From assembly GCF_000512585.2 (NCBI RefSeq), contig NC_089241.1, positions 7,458,001 to 7,522,000 on the forward strand: a stretch of 64,000 nt of DNA, read 5' to 3'. Position 1 is the stretch's first letter. Each line of letters begins with the position of its first letter. A program made the translations under genes and the position numbers. This document shows positions 27,147 to 37,020 of the stretch, piece after piece. The notes under the pieces are model-generated. The model was not told the DNA's origin. It saw nothing but the letters and a program-made list of their open reading frames with translations, and did no database searches. This stretch comes from Kwoniella bestiolae CBS 10118 (Eukaryota > Basidiomycota > Tremellomycetes > Tremellales > Cryptococcaceae).

Positions 27147-28249
27147 ATGCCAGACTCACTCGAAACGGCCGCTCTGAACGGCTCATTATTCACCTTTGAC
27201 GACTCGCCCCCATCTCCCGCACGCTCCAACTCGTCCGCTTCGTTGTTGAATACCGATGACGAGCTAGGATCAGACCTGGACGATGGGCCCTCTTCCAGTA
27301 AAATAGGTCAACGAGGAGATATCTCTGGCCGAGGGGTACCGCAGGTGAATAGTCAGGTAGAGCATGATGGACCGCAGACTGGACCCAAGGGGGTAATATC
27401 GGATCGCAAAGCACATTCGACCATTCAACAACAGCGGAAAGACAGGGAACTGCAAGATAGAGTAATGGAGCAGAATCGAAACGCCATAGTGGGATTGACG
27501 GTACATGAGGAAGATCGATTGCGGAAACAGCAGGAAGAGGAGAGGGAGCTGGACGAATGGAGAAGGAGAAGGAAAGAACAGCTCATGAGGAAATCCGAGG
27601 GCGATTCGGAAGAGGAAGAGATAGGGGGACGGAGGGAGAGTGTGAAGCGGGGGGGAGTAAGGGAATTGGATAAGAACACGTTTCTGGATGGCGTGGAGAG
27701 GGTCGGGTGGGTCGTGGTGCTGATTTATGAGCCTGTGAGTTGCGCTTCATCTCGTACTATGCGTTTCATCTCTTTCGGATAAACCATGTATTCACATGTT
27801 TACGATAATATCGTGGTATATGACGTGACTGCATAATGAATGCTTCGATTATCATATATACAGAGAACTGACTTGTTTATCCCTAGGAAATACCCCGCTG
27901 CGTATCACTTATAGCCTCCTTGCTGCATCTCGCACTCAACCTCCCTTCCCCCTCGACGCTATCAATACCGATAACTCTATTCAAAGCACGCGCTACATCC
28001 CTTCAATTCTCCCTCCTCCCTCCTACGTCCTCATCCACAGTACAGTACGAAGATGAAGATCCAGTAGGAAGACCCGATCCAGACGTACTGCCTACGATGT
28101 TAGTATATAAGAATGGCGAGCTGGAGAAGAATTGGGTGAGGGTGGATTGGGAGGTGGATGAGGGCGGGGTGGAGGGCCTGTTGAGGAGAGAGGGGATATT
28201 ACCGACTGTTGGGCGGATGGGAGGTGGGGTAAATAGGAGGAGTACTTGA
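27147..28249 (+). CDS. Phosducin-like protein (G beta-gamma chaperone family)
   Basis: Phosducin-like proteins help fold and assemble the G-protein beta-gamma dimer with the CCT chaperonin. The N-terminal half has an acidic Ser-rich leader and the family-type helix region (TGPKGVISDRKAHS, then QQRKDRELQDRVMEQNR and a long charged helix with EEERELDEWRRRRKEQL). After one intron (GAGCCT|GTGAGT ... CCCTAG|GAAATA) comes a thioredoxin-fold half: WVVVLIYEP, EIPRCVSLIASLLHLALN, TLFKARATS, VLPTMLVYKNGELEKNWVRV. The GPKGVI motif and EIPRC replacing a CxxC are typical of phosducin domains. It ends at TGA 28247-28249. The length (about 310 residues) suits a PhLP1/BDM-1-type protein. Confidence 0.82.
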
Positions 28250-29141
28250 TGGACGATCAGGGGGATGACGAGTAGAAGGGACATGACTTGCTCGATAATG
28301 TTGTATATATACATTACATTCGAAAGCTGTTCAGGATGGTAATCCACTTTATATACAGAGTCCTGGAGAAGGGAACATATCCAGGCCTTTTCTTCATACT
28401 TGGGATTTTGTGATCTCCCTAACGGCTTGTAGTCCTCCTGCACATGGACAATGTCTATCATGAGCTTGCGATATATGGGTCTATCAGAACGAAGCGATCC
28501 ACTTGCTTGAATGCTGTTCGCTGAAAAGGTCATCATAGAAGCATCATGAAGGTGGGTCGCATCTGATCCTATGCTGTTCTCTCATAAACGGATGAGCAAC
28601 ATCTAGCAATTCGGAGAACACCATAGAGTTTCGATGGAAGTTGGGTCGCACTTGCTTCTATGCTGTTCTCGTATATATAACTGGATGAAACGTATACAGC
28701 GATCCGAGAACACCATAGGTTTCCCAAAAATATACCATAAGGTTGGGTCGCATCCAACCCTATGCTGTTCTCTGATGGTCGGAGGGCATTCTGAGAAACG
28801 CATAGAGAAGTATCCTGGAAACAAACAAAGTAGGGCCGGCCCTCGATGACTCAGGCATGCTTTATGCTTCAATGTCGACTTGCGGATGTTCCCCGCTGAT
28901 GCTTTTGAGTTGATGCGTGAGCTACAATTTAGCATCCATATGTTTCGCTTTCATGAGATCAGTACGTGGTCTTACGTACGTACGACGAGAGCAGACGACT
29001 ATGAGAAGGCAGATGCATGCGCTTAGCGGTCAACCTTATCTTCCGCAACGTGACTCATTGTTGTCTCCTCTCTGATTGATTTTCCTTCTTGACATTTCTC
29101 CCTCATATCATCACTCATCAGGAAACACTGGTCAATTCAAA
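28250..29141. other. Intergenic region with hairpin repeat array
   Basis: About 890 bp between the phosducin-like gene and BTB-D. The middle is occupied by the tandem hairpin units described separately (28551-28810). The rest shows no gene; open frames on both strands are short and have no domain. Confidence 0.45.
28551..28810. repeat. Three tandem hairpin-forming repeat units
   Basis: Three imperfect direct copies, spaced about 90 and 100 bp, each starting near GGTTGGGTCGCA (28551, 28640, 28741). Each contains an inverted repeat with left arm CTATGCTGTTCTC and right arm GAGAACACCATAG. Arms lie at 28569-28581/28614-28626, 28658-28670/28706-28718 and 28760-28772/28793-28805. Pairing is 12 of 13, 12 of 13 and 11 of 13. 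A decayed fourth copy (CACTTGCTTGAATGCTGTTCGC) lies just upstream near 28501-28540. No open reading frame explains it. Confidence 0.75.
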
Positions 29142-30131
29142 ATGGGTAATAAACACTCCAAATCCTCTCTCCGCTCGTTCAGCAAGGACAACAGCCTCGT
29201 CTCCATTACCGAGAAATTCAGAGAAGCCTATCCTGGCAATCACGGTCACCCAGCTCCAGCTCCATCACCACAACCTCCACCACCTCCCTATCGTGATACT
29301 ACCACCGACGACGATAACAAGGCCACTACACCTGCGCATGAATGTCCCCAGTATGAGGTCACTTACGCCGATGATGTCAGGCTTCACACCAGTGACAACA
29401 AGTACTTGACCATGAGCGGGAATGACTTGCTCTTCGCAAGGTGATGTCAAACCTACCATTACATGCTCCATTGATGGGCTGTACTGATATTTTTCGTAGC
29501 TATGATTTCGTCGACAAGTTGACGTATATCGCCGGACAAAAACCCATCGTGGACCTCTCTTTCCATGATGAGCGATACGAGACGTACGATATCCTCCTAA
29601 GATTCAAGATCCTCCTTGAAGGCGGTCCGCTCACTCCACCCAACGGATCTGGAGATTCCGAAAGGGAATGTAAGGTCATCGAAGATTTGATCCTCAAGTT
29701 GAACATGTGGAAAGCTTCGCCCGTGCTGAACAACTTGAAATTCCAAATTATCAGTTGGATCTACGCCGGTCAAGTTAGCTTTAAGCAGGCTATCAGTCTG
29801 GCTAGTAGGATGGATGATCCGAAATTGTCGGAATCTGTATTAAGGCTAAGAATCAAAGGGATTTTGAAGAAAAGGTGAGTCGGACATCGGTCAATCTTGC
29901 ACCTATATCCCGAATCATTGACATCCTTGATCAACGGTAAATTCCCAGCTCGTCAACGTTGCAGGGTCCGTAAACAGATCGGCGATATCCCCAGTTGAAG
30001 GCTGGAGAGACTACATGCATACTCGATGGATGGAAGCTTTCGAAGGGGCCCTCGAAGAGACCTCCAACATGGGTGATGCCGAGCTTCGATGGAAAGCATG
30101 TGCAGATGCTTTCGAGAAAGCCCTTGCTTGA
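29142..30131 (+). CDS. BTB/POZ-like protein with N-myristoylation signal (family member D)
   Basis: The protein begins MGNKHSKSSLRS, a textbook N-myristoylation context (Gly2, Ser6, basic residues after), which predicts membrane attachment. A Pro-rich spacer (PAPAPSPQPPPPP) follows, then a divergent version of the local BTB-like fold: VRLHTSDNKYLTMSGNDLLFA, a phase-2 intron at the family position (GCAAG|GTGATG ... TCGTAG|C), YDFVDKLTYIAG, YDILLRFKILLEGG, VIEDLILKLNMWKA and AISLASRMDDPKLSESVL. Exon 3 is best joined at GTAAACAG|ATCGG, giving SAISPVEGWRDYMHTRW and ending in FEKALA at TGA 30129-30131. Other acceptors nearby lead to early stops. All reading frames are intact with this model. It lacks the terminal micro-exon of members A-C and E. 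Function unknown. Confidence 0.65.
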
Positions 30132-30642
30132 TCGACTGGGAAGACGGGCTGAGAATGAGATGAATAAGATAGTTGTAATGTAAAAGTCAACAAAAGAATG
30201 AAAGTCAGTAATACAAGCTCATTCATGTGTGAACTGTGCAAATGATAAACGGTTAGTATAGTAGCGGAATCAACACCACGTGCAAACCTGCGTAGCGTGG
30301 CGTGGCGAAGCATATTTCCGCTCGCGGAATAATTTCAGCTTAAGCGGGCCCATATCCTCCAATCATCTTCATCTCGTTTATAAGCGTCAACAAGTCCTGG
30401 GAACCTGAGAATGGTCCGGGTCAGTAGGGATCGAACGGGTCACCATCAACAGCACGAACGGGAGAGGGGAGATGTTGTAGATGCATGTATATTCTTGGTC
30501 AAAAGCTTTCAGTCAAAGATCCCTTCCTTCGGGTATACACAGATATGCGACGAGTTGTGAGAGATGTATACATTCCTTTTTCCCATTTCTCAACTTATGA
30601 TCAGATGGTTTCCATGAAGTATAAGATCTACAGAGCCTGTTT
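30132..30642. other. Convergent 3' intergenic region BTB-D / CYC1
   Basis: About 510 bp between two convergent stop codons. Short frames only. A stretch at 30415-30470 resembles a tRNA B-box on the minus strand but does not fold as a tRNA. Confidence 0.4.
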
Positions 30643-31519
30643 ACTTGGTCTAGTGAGGTATAAGGCGAGGACAGGTCAGCGGATGTGGCAATTCGTAAGA
30701 ACTGAGGGAACATAGGATGGCTGGACGTTTTTCGTTATATCTTTCGATGGAATGATGATTCTGATGCAAGAGACGATGAAAACAGCAACTCACAGCCTCC
30801 TCCAAATGGGCCACAAGGTCATTCCTGTCCTTAGCCTTCTTCAAACCAGCGAAAGCCATCTTGGTTCCAGGGATATACTTCTTAGGGTTCTCGAGGTACT
30901 CGAAGAGAGTTTGCCCTTCCTGCAAATTCGTGTAGCCAAGTCAGCCATTCCGTACGAGTCAGGCCGATAGCCAGGAACGCGGAGAACGTGTACATACCCA
31001 AGTTACACCCTTGTTGACGTTGGCAGCTATTGATAATCGTAAAAAATCAGCGCCTTGATCGTTTTTCGAGATTTTTTCGAGAGGAATTTCAGCAAACCGG
31101 TGTATGCGAATCCCTCTGCCTGGCCTGACTTTCTACCGAAGATCCCGTTTAAGTTAGGCCCTACTTTGTGCGGACCACCTTTCTCGAGAGCTTTGAGGAG
31201 AAAATCAGCGAAATGTGACCTCGGAGAGACGAAATGGACTCACTGTGACATTGAGCACATCGGGTCTGGGTTTTGCCACATTGGTTTTAGCTTCAAGCGC
31301 GCCGAGCAGTCCTGTAGGTTTGCATACTCACCTTGAAGATACCAGCACCTTTGGAGGCGTCACCTATGATATGGAAAGTCAAAGGTCAGCGAGAATTCGA
31401 CGAAGATCGATCGATCGGGAGGATGGGAAGGAATTGCCGCCCAACGACGATTTCGCGCGACTTGTGCAGGTTTGGACATAGGTATACGTACCAGGAGTGT
31501 ATTTGTCGTCACCGGCCAT
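30643..31519 (-). CDS. CYC1: Cytochrome c
   Basis: Soluble intermembrane-space electron carrier between complexes III and IV. The spliced protein starts MAGDDKYTP (ATG 31517-31519) and continues [19 protein letters not shown] (heme-binding CxxCH), [61 protein letters not shown] (Met ligand in TKMAF) and AHLEEA. Reading past this exon gives unrelated residues, but GCT|GTGAGT can be spliced over about 145 nt to CACTAG|ACCAAGTAA, giving the usual fungal C-terminus LEEATK. The last exon is thus 9 nt including the stop. The CxxCH exon is only 22 nt. Total length is about 110 residues, typical for fungal cytochrome c. Confidence 0.93.
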
Positions 31520-31999
31520 TGTGATTGATGTATATCTGTAGTTGATAAGTTGAGAAAAGGTGAAGAAAGAATTTATGTATTGATGAAGATTGAAAGAGAT
31601 TAAATCAAAATGTTGAAGAAGTCACTAGGGTGGTGTGTGCGTGTTTGGTGTGTACGTATTACGAGCTCCACCATAGGTCAATCAGCGAGCCTCCACGGCA
31701 TAAGGCCTTACGGATATAAAAGTGCCATACAATTTCACTCCGATAACTCCCGATATCCAATGAAATTGCTTCCTTTTCACAAACTCATGCATACATCCGG
31801 CCACATGCCTACTTGTTCCCACAGGCCCCTGGAAGCGCCTTCATACCTAATTGAGGGCGATTTCTTTGTGAATTTAGGCGCGGGCCCCGAAAAGCCCGAA
31901 GCTTGGTAGAAGGACGAACCTCGATTGCATGAGCATTGAAAGTGTTGTTTTCGCTGTTTACAAGGTCATTCATCTCAAGGACGATATAGCATAATCACA
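31520..31999. promoter_or_regulatory. Shared upstream region of CYC1 and the small membrane protein gene
   Basis: A 480-bp divergent promoter region. It contains a CCAAT pentamer at about 31757-31761. CCAAT is the binding site of the Hap2/3/5 complex, which activates respiratory genes in fungi, so a role here is plausible, but one pentamer is weak evidence. Confidence 0.4.
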
Positions 32000-32601
32000 A
32001 TGGTAGGTGCATCTGGACTACTGAGCTGGACTGGACGTGAACGCTGACTTGTTACCTAACTCTTAGGGCGGCGGAGTAAGTCATCAAGCGGAAATTCAGG
32101 AGGTGGTCATCACCAGGAGCTGACCATACTGGGAATGAAATTCATAGGCACACTATCCTTACCCAAAAGAAGTCTGGACACCTTCAGGTGAGTGAATGTC
32201 GTTGCTTCGAAAAGCGTTCGCGAAGACAGAATGCTAAATATGTCGCCTCGTATCTGTCTCTTCGGCACCATCTTCATCTTTCGGCATTTCACTCATTTCC
32301 GCGAATATCACTCTTCTTCAATCCGCAAATACATACTTGACACCCATTTCGCAAATCCACTACACGGCATTCTCCGAACATTCATAATACAGGTGGTTGG
32401 TGGTCTAGACCTTCCAACTGGGCAACAAACACTGCGATATGCGTATTCGGTATTGGATTAGCTACATTTGGTGTATGGAGATTATCGGCGAGCAAAGAAC
32501 AGAGACATATCGCTCCTACTAGACCTATACCCTCGCAACGAGTGAGTAATACTTCACTGGATAAGGGTCTTTCGGGGGGTGAAGCAAGGGATGAGGATTG
32601 A
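32000..32601 (+). CDS. Small single-helix membrane protein (probably mitochondrial)
   Basis: Very small exons must be joined: ATG, then GGCGGCGGA, then an exon encoding HYPYPKEVWTPS, then GGWWSRPSNWATNT, a hydrophobic helix AICVFGIGLATFGVWRL and SASKEQRHIAPTRPIPSQR. Reading on without splicing stops at TGA 32599-32601. The frame stays open beyond that TGA to TAA 32773-32775, so an alternative last intron (CGA|GTGAGT ... CCCGAAG|GTTGAG) would give a longer acidic C-terminus. The YPKxVWSPxGGWW-type start followed by one helix recalls a conserved family of small fungal proteins of uncertain role. The head-to-head position with cytochrome c supports a mitochondrial job. This is an inference. Confidence 0.6.
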
Positions 32602-33418
32602 TTCGGAAGAGGAGAAGACCCGAAGGTTGAGGATGGCTCCGGAACACAATTGGATGCGGAGGTTTGGGAAGAGGTTTTGGAGAAGTGGTTGGGAACATGG
32701 TCCGGCGAAGAGACTGGATTACACGAAGAGTACACGTCATGGAAGTCCGAAACAGCTGGGAGACGTACTGGATAATGGATGTCATCGTGTGGATTGCTAC
32801 CAATGTTGGAGACTTGTGCTGACTATGTGTTTGTCACTTTCCTCAGTGGTCACCTCAAGCGAAGGAGATTGGTGTAAGGCAAGAATGAACGACGGAGAGA
32901 TTGTAGATGACTAGATATCGGTATCATGCAGAGATCTCATGGATAATTACTGACCGGAGCGATTTCTTGGAAGGCTGAGTGCCACTTTGTTCCGGAATCG
33001 AGACCCACCGATCGTCGATTCCAATTTGTATCACTGCACAGGAAAATTTGTTGCTGGATTGAATGTTGTTCTCACTGGTCTGTCGTATCAACAGTCCGAT
33101 CGATCTGTCTGTAGAGTCGGACTGAGTTCATGAGGATGATTCGAAGACGCAGGATCGGACAAGCAAGATAGAAAATTACAGATTGAGATGGAGTGCACGG
33201 TCCTTTGGATGATTGAATGACAGCGCACGGACCCTTCCTCCTCTCTATGGTCAATCAGCCATTATATATCAATATGAATGAATGAGTCAACCACGACGCT
33301 TGCGTAGCGGACTCGCAATCTTTCCTCGAGCTACTTTATGAATTGACAAAGTTGAAACTGCTCTTATTCTGTCTATTTCAAGAAATTACATTTCTATCAT
33401 AAGGACAACCCAATCAAG
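32602..33418. other. Intergenic region before BTB-E
   Basis: About 815 bp. The first 170 bp may still be coding if the longer model of the upstream membrane protein is right. Beyond that I see no supported gene; a 117-codon minus-strand frame at 32382-32735 overlaps the membrane protein gene antisense and looks like a shadow. Confidence 0.4.
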
Positions 33419-34360
33419 ATGTCTACGTACGTACTGATTCATGTGGATATCGCTGATAAACCAATTCCTATCAGCAGTCAAAGCAAACCAGTCGTTGCCG
33501 GCATCTATCAAGATAAGAACGCTGATGTCATCTTAGTTACATCTGATGGGGCCGAATTGAGGGTTGATAGCTGGGCTTTGAGGGGTAGTTCGTTAGTAGA
33601 ACCGGCTGCACATTGTCTCCAGCACTATCTGAATGCTGATGCACCGTGCTCGTCAATACAGACAAGTTCTCAAAAGAATACTACAAGATCAGGGATACAA
33701 CAAGGAAAACCCCGCAAAGATCGTATTTACCGACGCACGAATAAACCTTACGCTGTTATCGAAGAATTCCTCAACACAGCATATTCATTGGGTCCACATC
33801 CCGTTACACAATACAAAGGAACGATTTCGAGAATCCTCTGCTTCATAGAGTTCCTTCTCAAATACGAAGCTAGAAGGTCTATTGCCGAGCTCAAAGCTGA
33901 AATCTGGACCACGTTCCAGCGAGGAAAACTTGATATCTTCGACACCTTCCCCTACGGATCTCATCTGAAGGATCCTGAATTTTGCACGGCAGCTATCCGC
34001 AGTAGGGAGGATATACTGTCCCAAACACATAGCTGACTTTCGGTCATTGATAGGAGGTTGACGATGACCAACCCCATGGTAAGCCAGGTCGACATGTACT
34101 GGATTTTGCAGCTGCGTCTCTCACTACCAGAACAATGATCCCCGAAGAGTTCAAAATGGCGTTGACCTATGCCGTTGAGAGGGTTCATGGACCGGAAACG
34201 AACTTCTGGTGTCAGAAGCACCTTGGAGAAGTGGCTTGACACCAAAGCGGAGATTGCCAAAGAGTTCTCTTCCATCATCTCAGATATCCGTAAGTCTTTT
34301 TAGATCCAGCTGCATGATGGTATACAAGCTAACGGTGACATGTACGTAGTCTGGTCCTGA
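33419..34360 (+). pseudogene. BTB/POZ-like pseudogene (family member E)
   Basis: All family exons are recognisable. The start is MST, then a 49-nt intron (AC|GTACGT ... TATCAG|C) and SQSKPVVAGIYQDKNADVILVTSDGAEL. A phase-2 intron with donor GTTAGT follows. Exon 2 is QVLKRILQDQ, KIVFTDARI, then KPYAVIEEFLNTAYSLG and FIEFLLKYEARRS. A 52-nt intron follows, then exon 3: GRHVLDFAAASL, MIPEEFKMALTYAVERV, KWLDTKAEIAKEFSSII. A terminal micro-exon after GTACGTAG reads TCTGGTCCTGA. Two frame breaks prevent a full product: one at about 33731-33750, between DARI and KPYAV in contiguous coding sequence, and one between about 34175 and 34235, before KWLDTKAEIAKEF. The second might be an unrecognised small intron; the first cannot be. 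Confidence 0.65.
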
Positions 34361-34614
34361 TCGAAGATTTCCCTTCCCCAACATTTCGGCTACTCGTGAA
34401 ACCTCTGTACTGTAAATAGTAAAACAATGTTATGTATCAAATTCGCATATACCATCCCGAACGATCCAGCTGAGCGGCAATCTTTGTCATGCACGCTGAG
34501 GATGGACTGATCACAATTGTGCTTCGGTCGATGAATGCCTTCAATCGTTGCATGTGTACAGAAATGGTGGATCACAACCACGCCCTATTTAAAATGTTTC
34601 AAATCCCGTACTGC

Positions 34615-36383
34615 TCATGACGCAGTGCCACCTGTTCCGACACTTCCGTTTGCGATGAGATCCTTCCACTCCGCAAGCGAGACAGGGACCCTCCCTCCCT
34701 TTGGATATGCTGCCGAAAAGCTCTTTGCAAATTCGGACAACAACTCTTTAGCCTCTCGTTCATGTCTTGCCTTTTCAGCTAGCGTTTTCTCCTCAAGCTT
34801 CAAGTAGTCCTTGTACTCATCGTCGCCGTCCTCTTTAGTCAGACCAGCTACGACTTCGTAGAGTCCCGTAAGTGCATCTGCACTCTTAACGTCAATTTCC
34901 TTTCTCATCCAGTTTTTCCACTTGTCGACTAATTCAATCTCAGCATTTGTCGCACCTACAAGGTCACGAGTGTCTGTTGCTAATCGCAAAGACAGATCTT
35001 GCGCCTCAGCTACATCGTTCCAGTGTGCAAGCAAAACAGTTGGCAATGTCTCCTGCAGAGTTCGCATAATGTATTGCATCCGTTCCAGGTGTGCTGTTTT
35101 CTCGATATCTCCACCTTCGTGTGACCATGATTCGGGTTTATCGCTCATTTCGGTCAATCTCGACTTAGACTCTTCCCTCGCCGAAAGAAGCTTTCGGACA
35201 TTGTTGATGAAGTTGAATGTCGGAACACCTGTGCCGTCGTCAACAACCTTAGATAGATCGACTTCACATCCCGAGAATAGCTGATCATGTTGGAGAGCAA
35301 CGCTTCCGTTGAAAACTGGAATCGAAGGCTCAATGATAGGTTTCCAATTTTCGTCCGGGTCGTTCGGATCGATCTTGTATTCTGTTCGGACTTTCTCGTA
35401 TGGATTGAGGCTATGTCCCACAAGATTTGATAATCTGTAGACAACCTGGCTCTGTCCAGGTTTGAAGCGAGATTGCGACCATAGTACTGACCAGCCTTGC
35501 CCTGTCGTAGGAATCTTCTCACTGACTCCATAGCGTTCTTGGAATCGCCTGACAAAGCCTTTTTGAGTCACCTCGATCATTGTTTCTGCACGTTTGATGT
35601 CCTTCAGCTGCCTGGTAAGACGCGAATTTCGCTTCTTTCGCTTCTCCTTCAAATCCTCCTTATCACCGGTACTGTCAGCAATAGCGATATCGCTTGCAAA
35701 GGCATCAATTTCTTTTTGGATCTTGAGTGTGATGACATTTCGCTCTGACCGCATATATCTGAGCTGATCTTCAAGAAGACTACGGTCAATTTCGCTGGGA
35801 AATTGTCTGACGTTCGACTCAAAGCATGTTCTCGAAAATCGGAAAGGTTTTTGTCAAACTCCTTTTCTTCGGCTATCATGGCCAAGTATACATGTTCAGT
35901 GATATGGGTGGGTAAGTGCTTCCCGATCTTGTTGAGGAAGAAAGTCGCTCTCTGAGCTTGAAGAGTTTCCTGTATCAACTCCTCTTGTCCTTGACGATCC
36001 TGGGAGACATCCCTCCATCTATTGAGTGCATCGATGTGCTCCTCCAGAATTGGAATCGAATTTTTTATGTCTTTGGAAAATTTCTCATACCTGCTACAAA
36101 GTGTCTCCACCGAAATTGGCGCACTGCTATCTTCCAAAGTCGAGGCATTTGACATTCTACTATTGGCGTCATCGACTGGAGCTCCCTGAAAGACAGGTAA
36201 TCGAGGGTCAGAGAATTCGCGCCAAACATCGTTATTAGGATTTGCCAGCGGGCGATGACGAGCCGAGAAGAAGGACGTCGGTTGGTCATTGCTCAAGTTG
36301 GAATTCAGCTCGAAATTGTAATCTTGCCATGGGATCTTCGCCGAGCCTAGTTTCTTGCAAATCAACCCGTAATCTAAAACCAT
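34615..36383 (-). CDS. J1: unrecognised long helical protein with IP/W modules, frame-disrupted
   Basis: I do not recognise this family. About 590 codons, mostly without introns, with charged helical, coiled-coil-like stretches (LDLSLRLATDTRDL-type, KLEEKTLAEKARHEREAKELL). Three places share a module: aromatic/Gly, then IP, then Trp: KLGSAKIPWQDY near the N-terminus, FQERYGVSEKIPTTGQGW in the middle and KGGRVPVSLAEWKDL at the C-terminus. After the middle module comes IIEPSIPVFNG; a similar PRLPVFQG follows the first. The reading frame changes between HALSRTSDN and RQFPSEIDRSLLEDQL, within about 35780-35830, with no room for an intron, so either the gene is broken or there is one base of sequence error. 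It is a tandem paralogue of J2, downstream on the same strand. Stop TGA at 34615-34617. Confidence 0.55.
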
Positions 36384-37020
36384 CTTGTGAATTGGTCAAT
36401 TCTAAATTACAGAATGTCGGCCTTTACGGATGATGGCCTATCCGCTTTATCTGTGGTGGTGGTGGTGGTGGAGATGTTACGAGGCAAGAAGAAAGAGAAG
36501 GTGCAACGAAATCTCTGAAAGGGGTTTATCGTGGCTCTACGGGAGTGAAAGACTTGCATGGGGTTGTATCACTCCCTGATACGGACTCCTGATATACCAA
36601 GGGCAGAGAAGGGGTTCCGATATCCTTTGAGGCGAACGTCATCTGAGACCCCATCCTTCTCGCTTACTACTTTGTCAAATCTTCATTAGGGGGCTTGATA
36701 GTCTCAAATCCGTGAGCATCGGATTCGCAAACAGGATCAGGATTACGCCACAGTCCAAGGCTGCTGTCATGTCTAAAGCCGAAGTTGCTATGATGAAACG
36801 TAGAAGGTCTTCGGAGCTCGTACGTCTTACAATGAAACGCTGAGACTCTTATAGTGACTTAACGGAGCTCTCAATAGCGACTGCGAAGCATGCAGGCAGA
36901 CTTATCTCGAGATACTATTCCTCATCAGCTTTGATATATACAGTGAGCCTTGGCAGTCAAGGAGAGTGAATGAATTATAAGTCCCAATGCTACAGATCTA
37001 CTTCCAGAGACATCAGGAAG
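36384..37020. other. Spacer between J1 and J2
   Basis: About 640 bp. It holds a GTG trinucleotide run at about 36453-36471 in the presumed J1 promoter and a tiny possible spliced open frame on the plus strand (36769-36934), listed separately. Confidence 0.4.
36769..36934 (+). CDS. Possible small spliced open frame (35 codons), low confidence
   Basis: ATG at 36769 starts MSKAEVAMMKRRRSSEL. A GTACGT donor at 36820, a CTTAAC branch-like motif and an AATAG acceptor at 36877 would splice it in frame to RLRSMQADLSRDTIPHQL and a TGA at 36932-36934. The product is short and basic with no known family. It lies opposite the J genes. It could be a real micro-peptide, the remnant of a 5' end, or chance. 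Confidence 0.2.

Noticed and set aside
30415..30470. tRNA-like B-box (minus strand CCGTTCGATCCC)
   Set aside because: No five-base T-stem around it and no acceptor or anticodon stems could be paired in the expected 70-90 nt.
32382..32735. 117-codon minus-strand open frame
   Set aside because: Antisense to the small membrane protein gene, whose exons have clear homologous features; a shadow frame.
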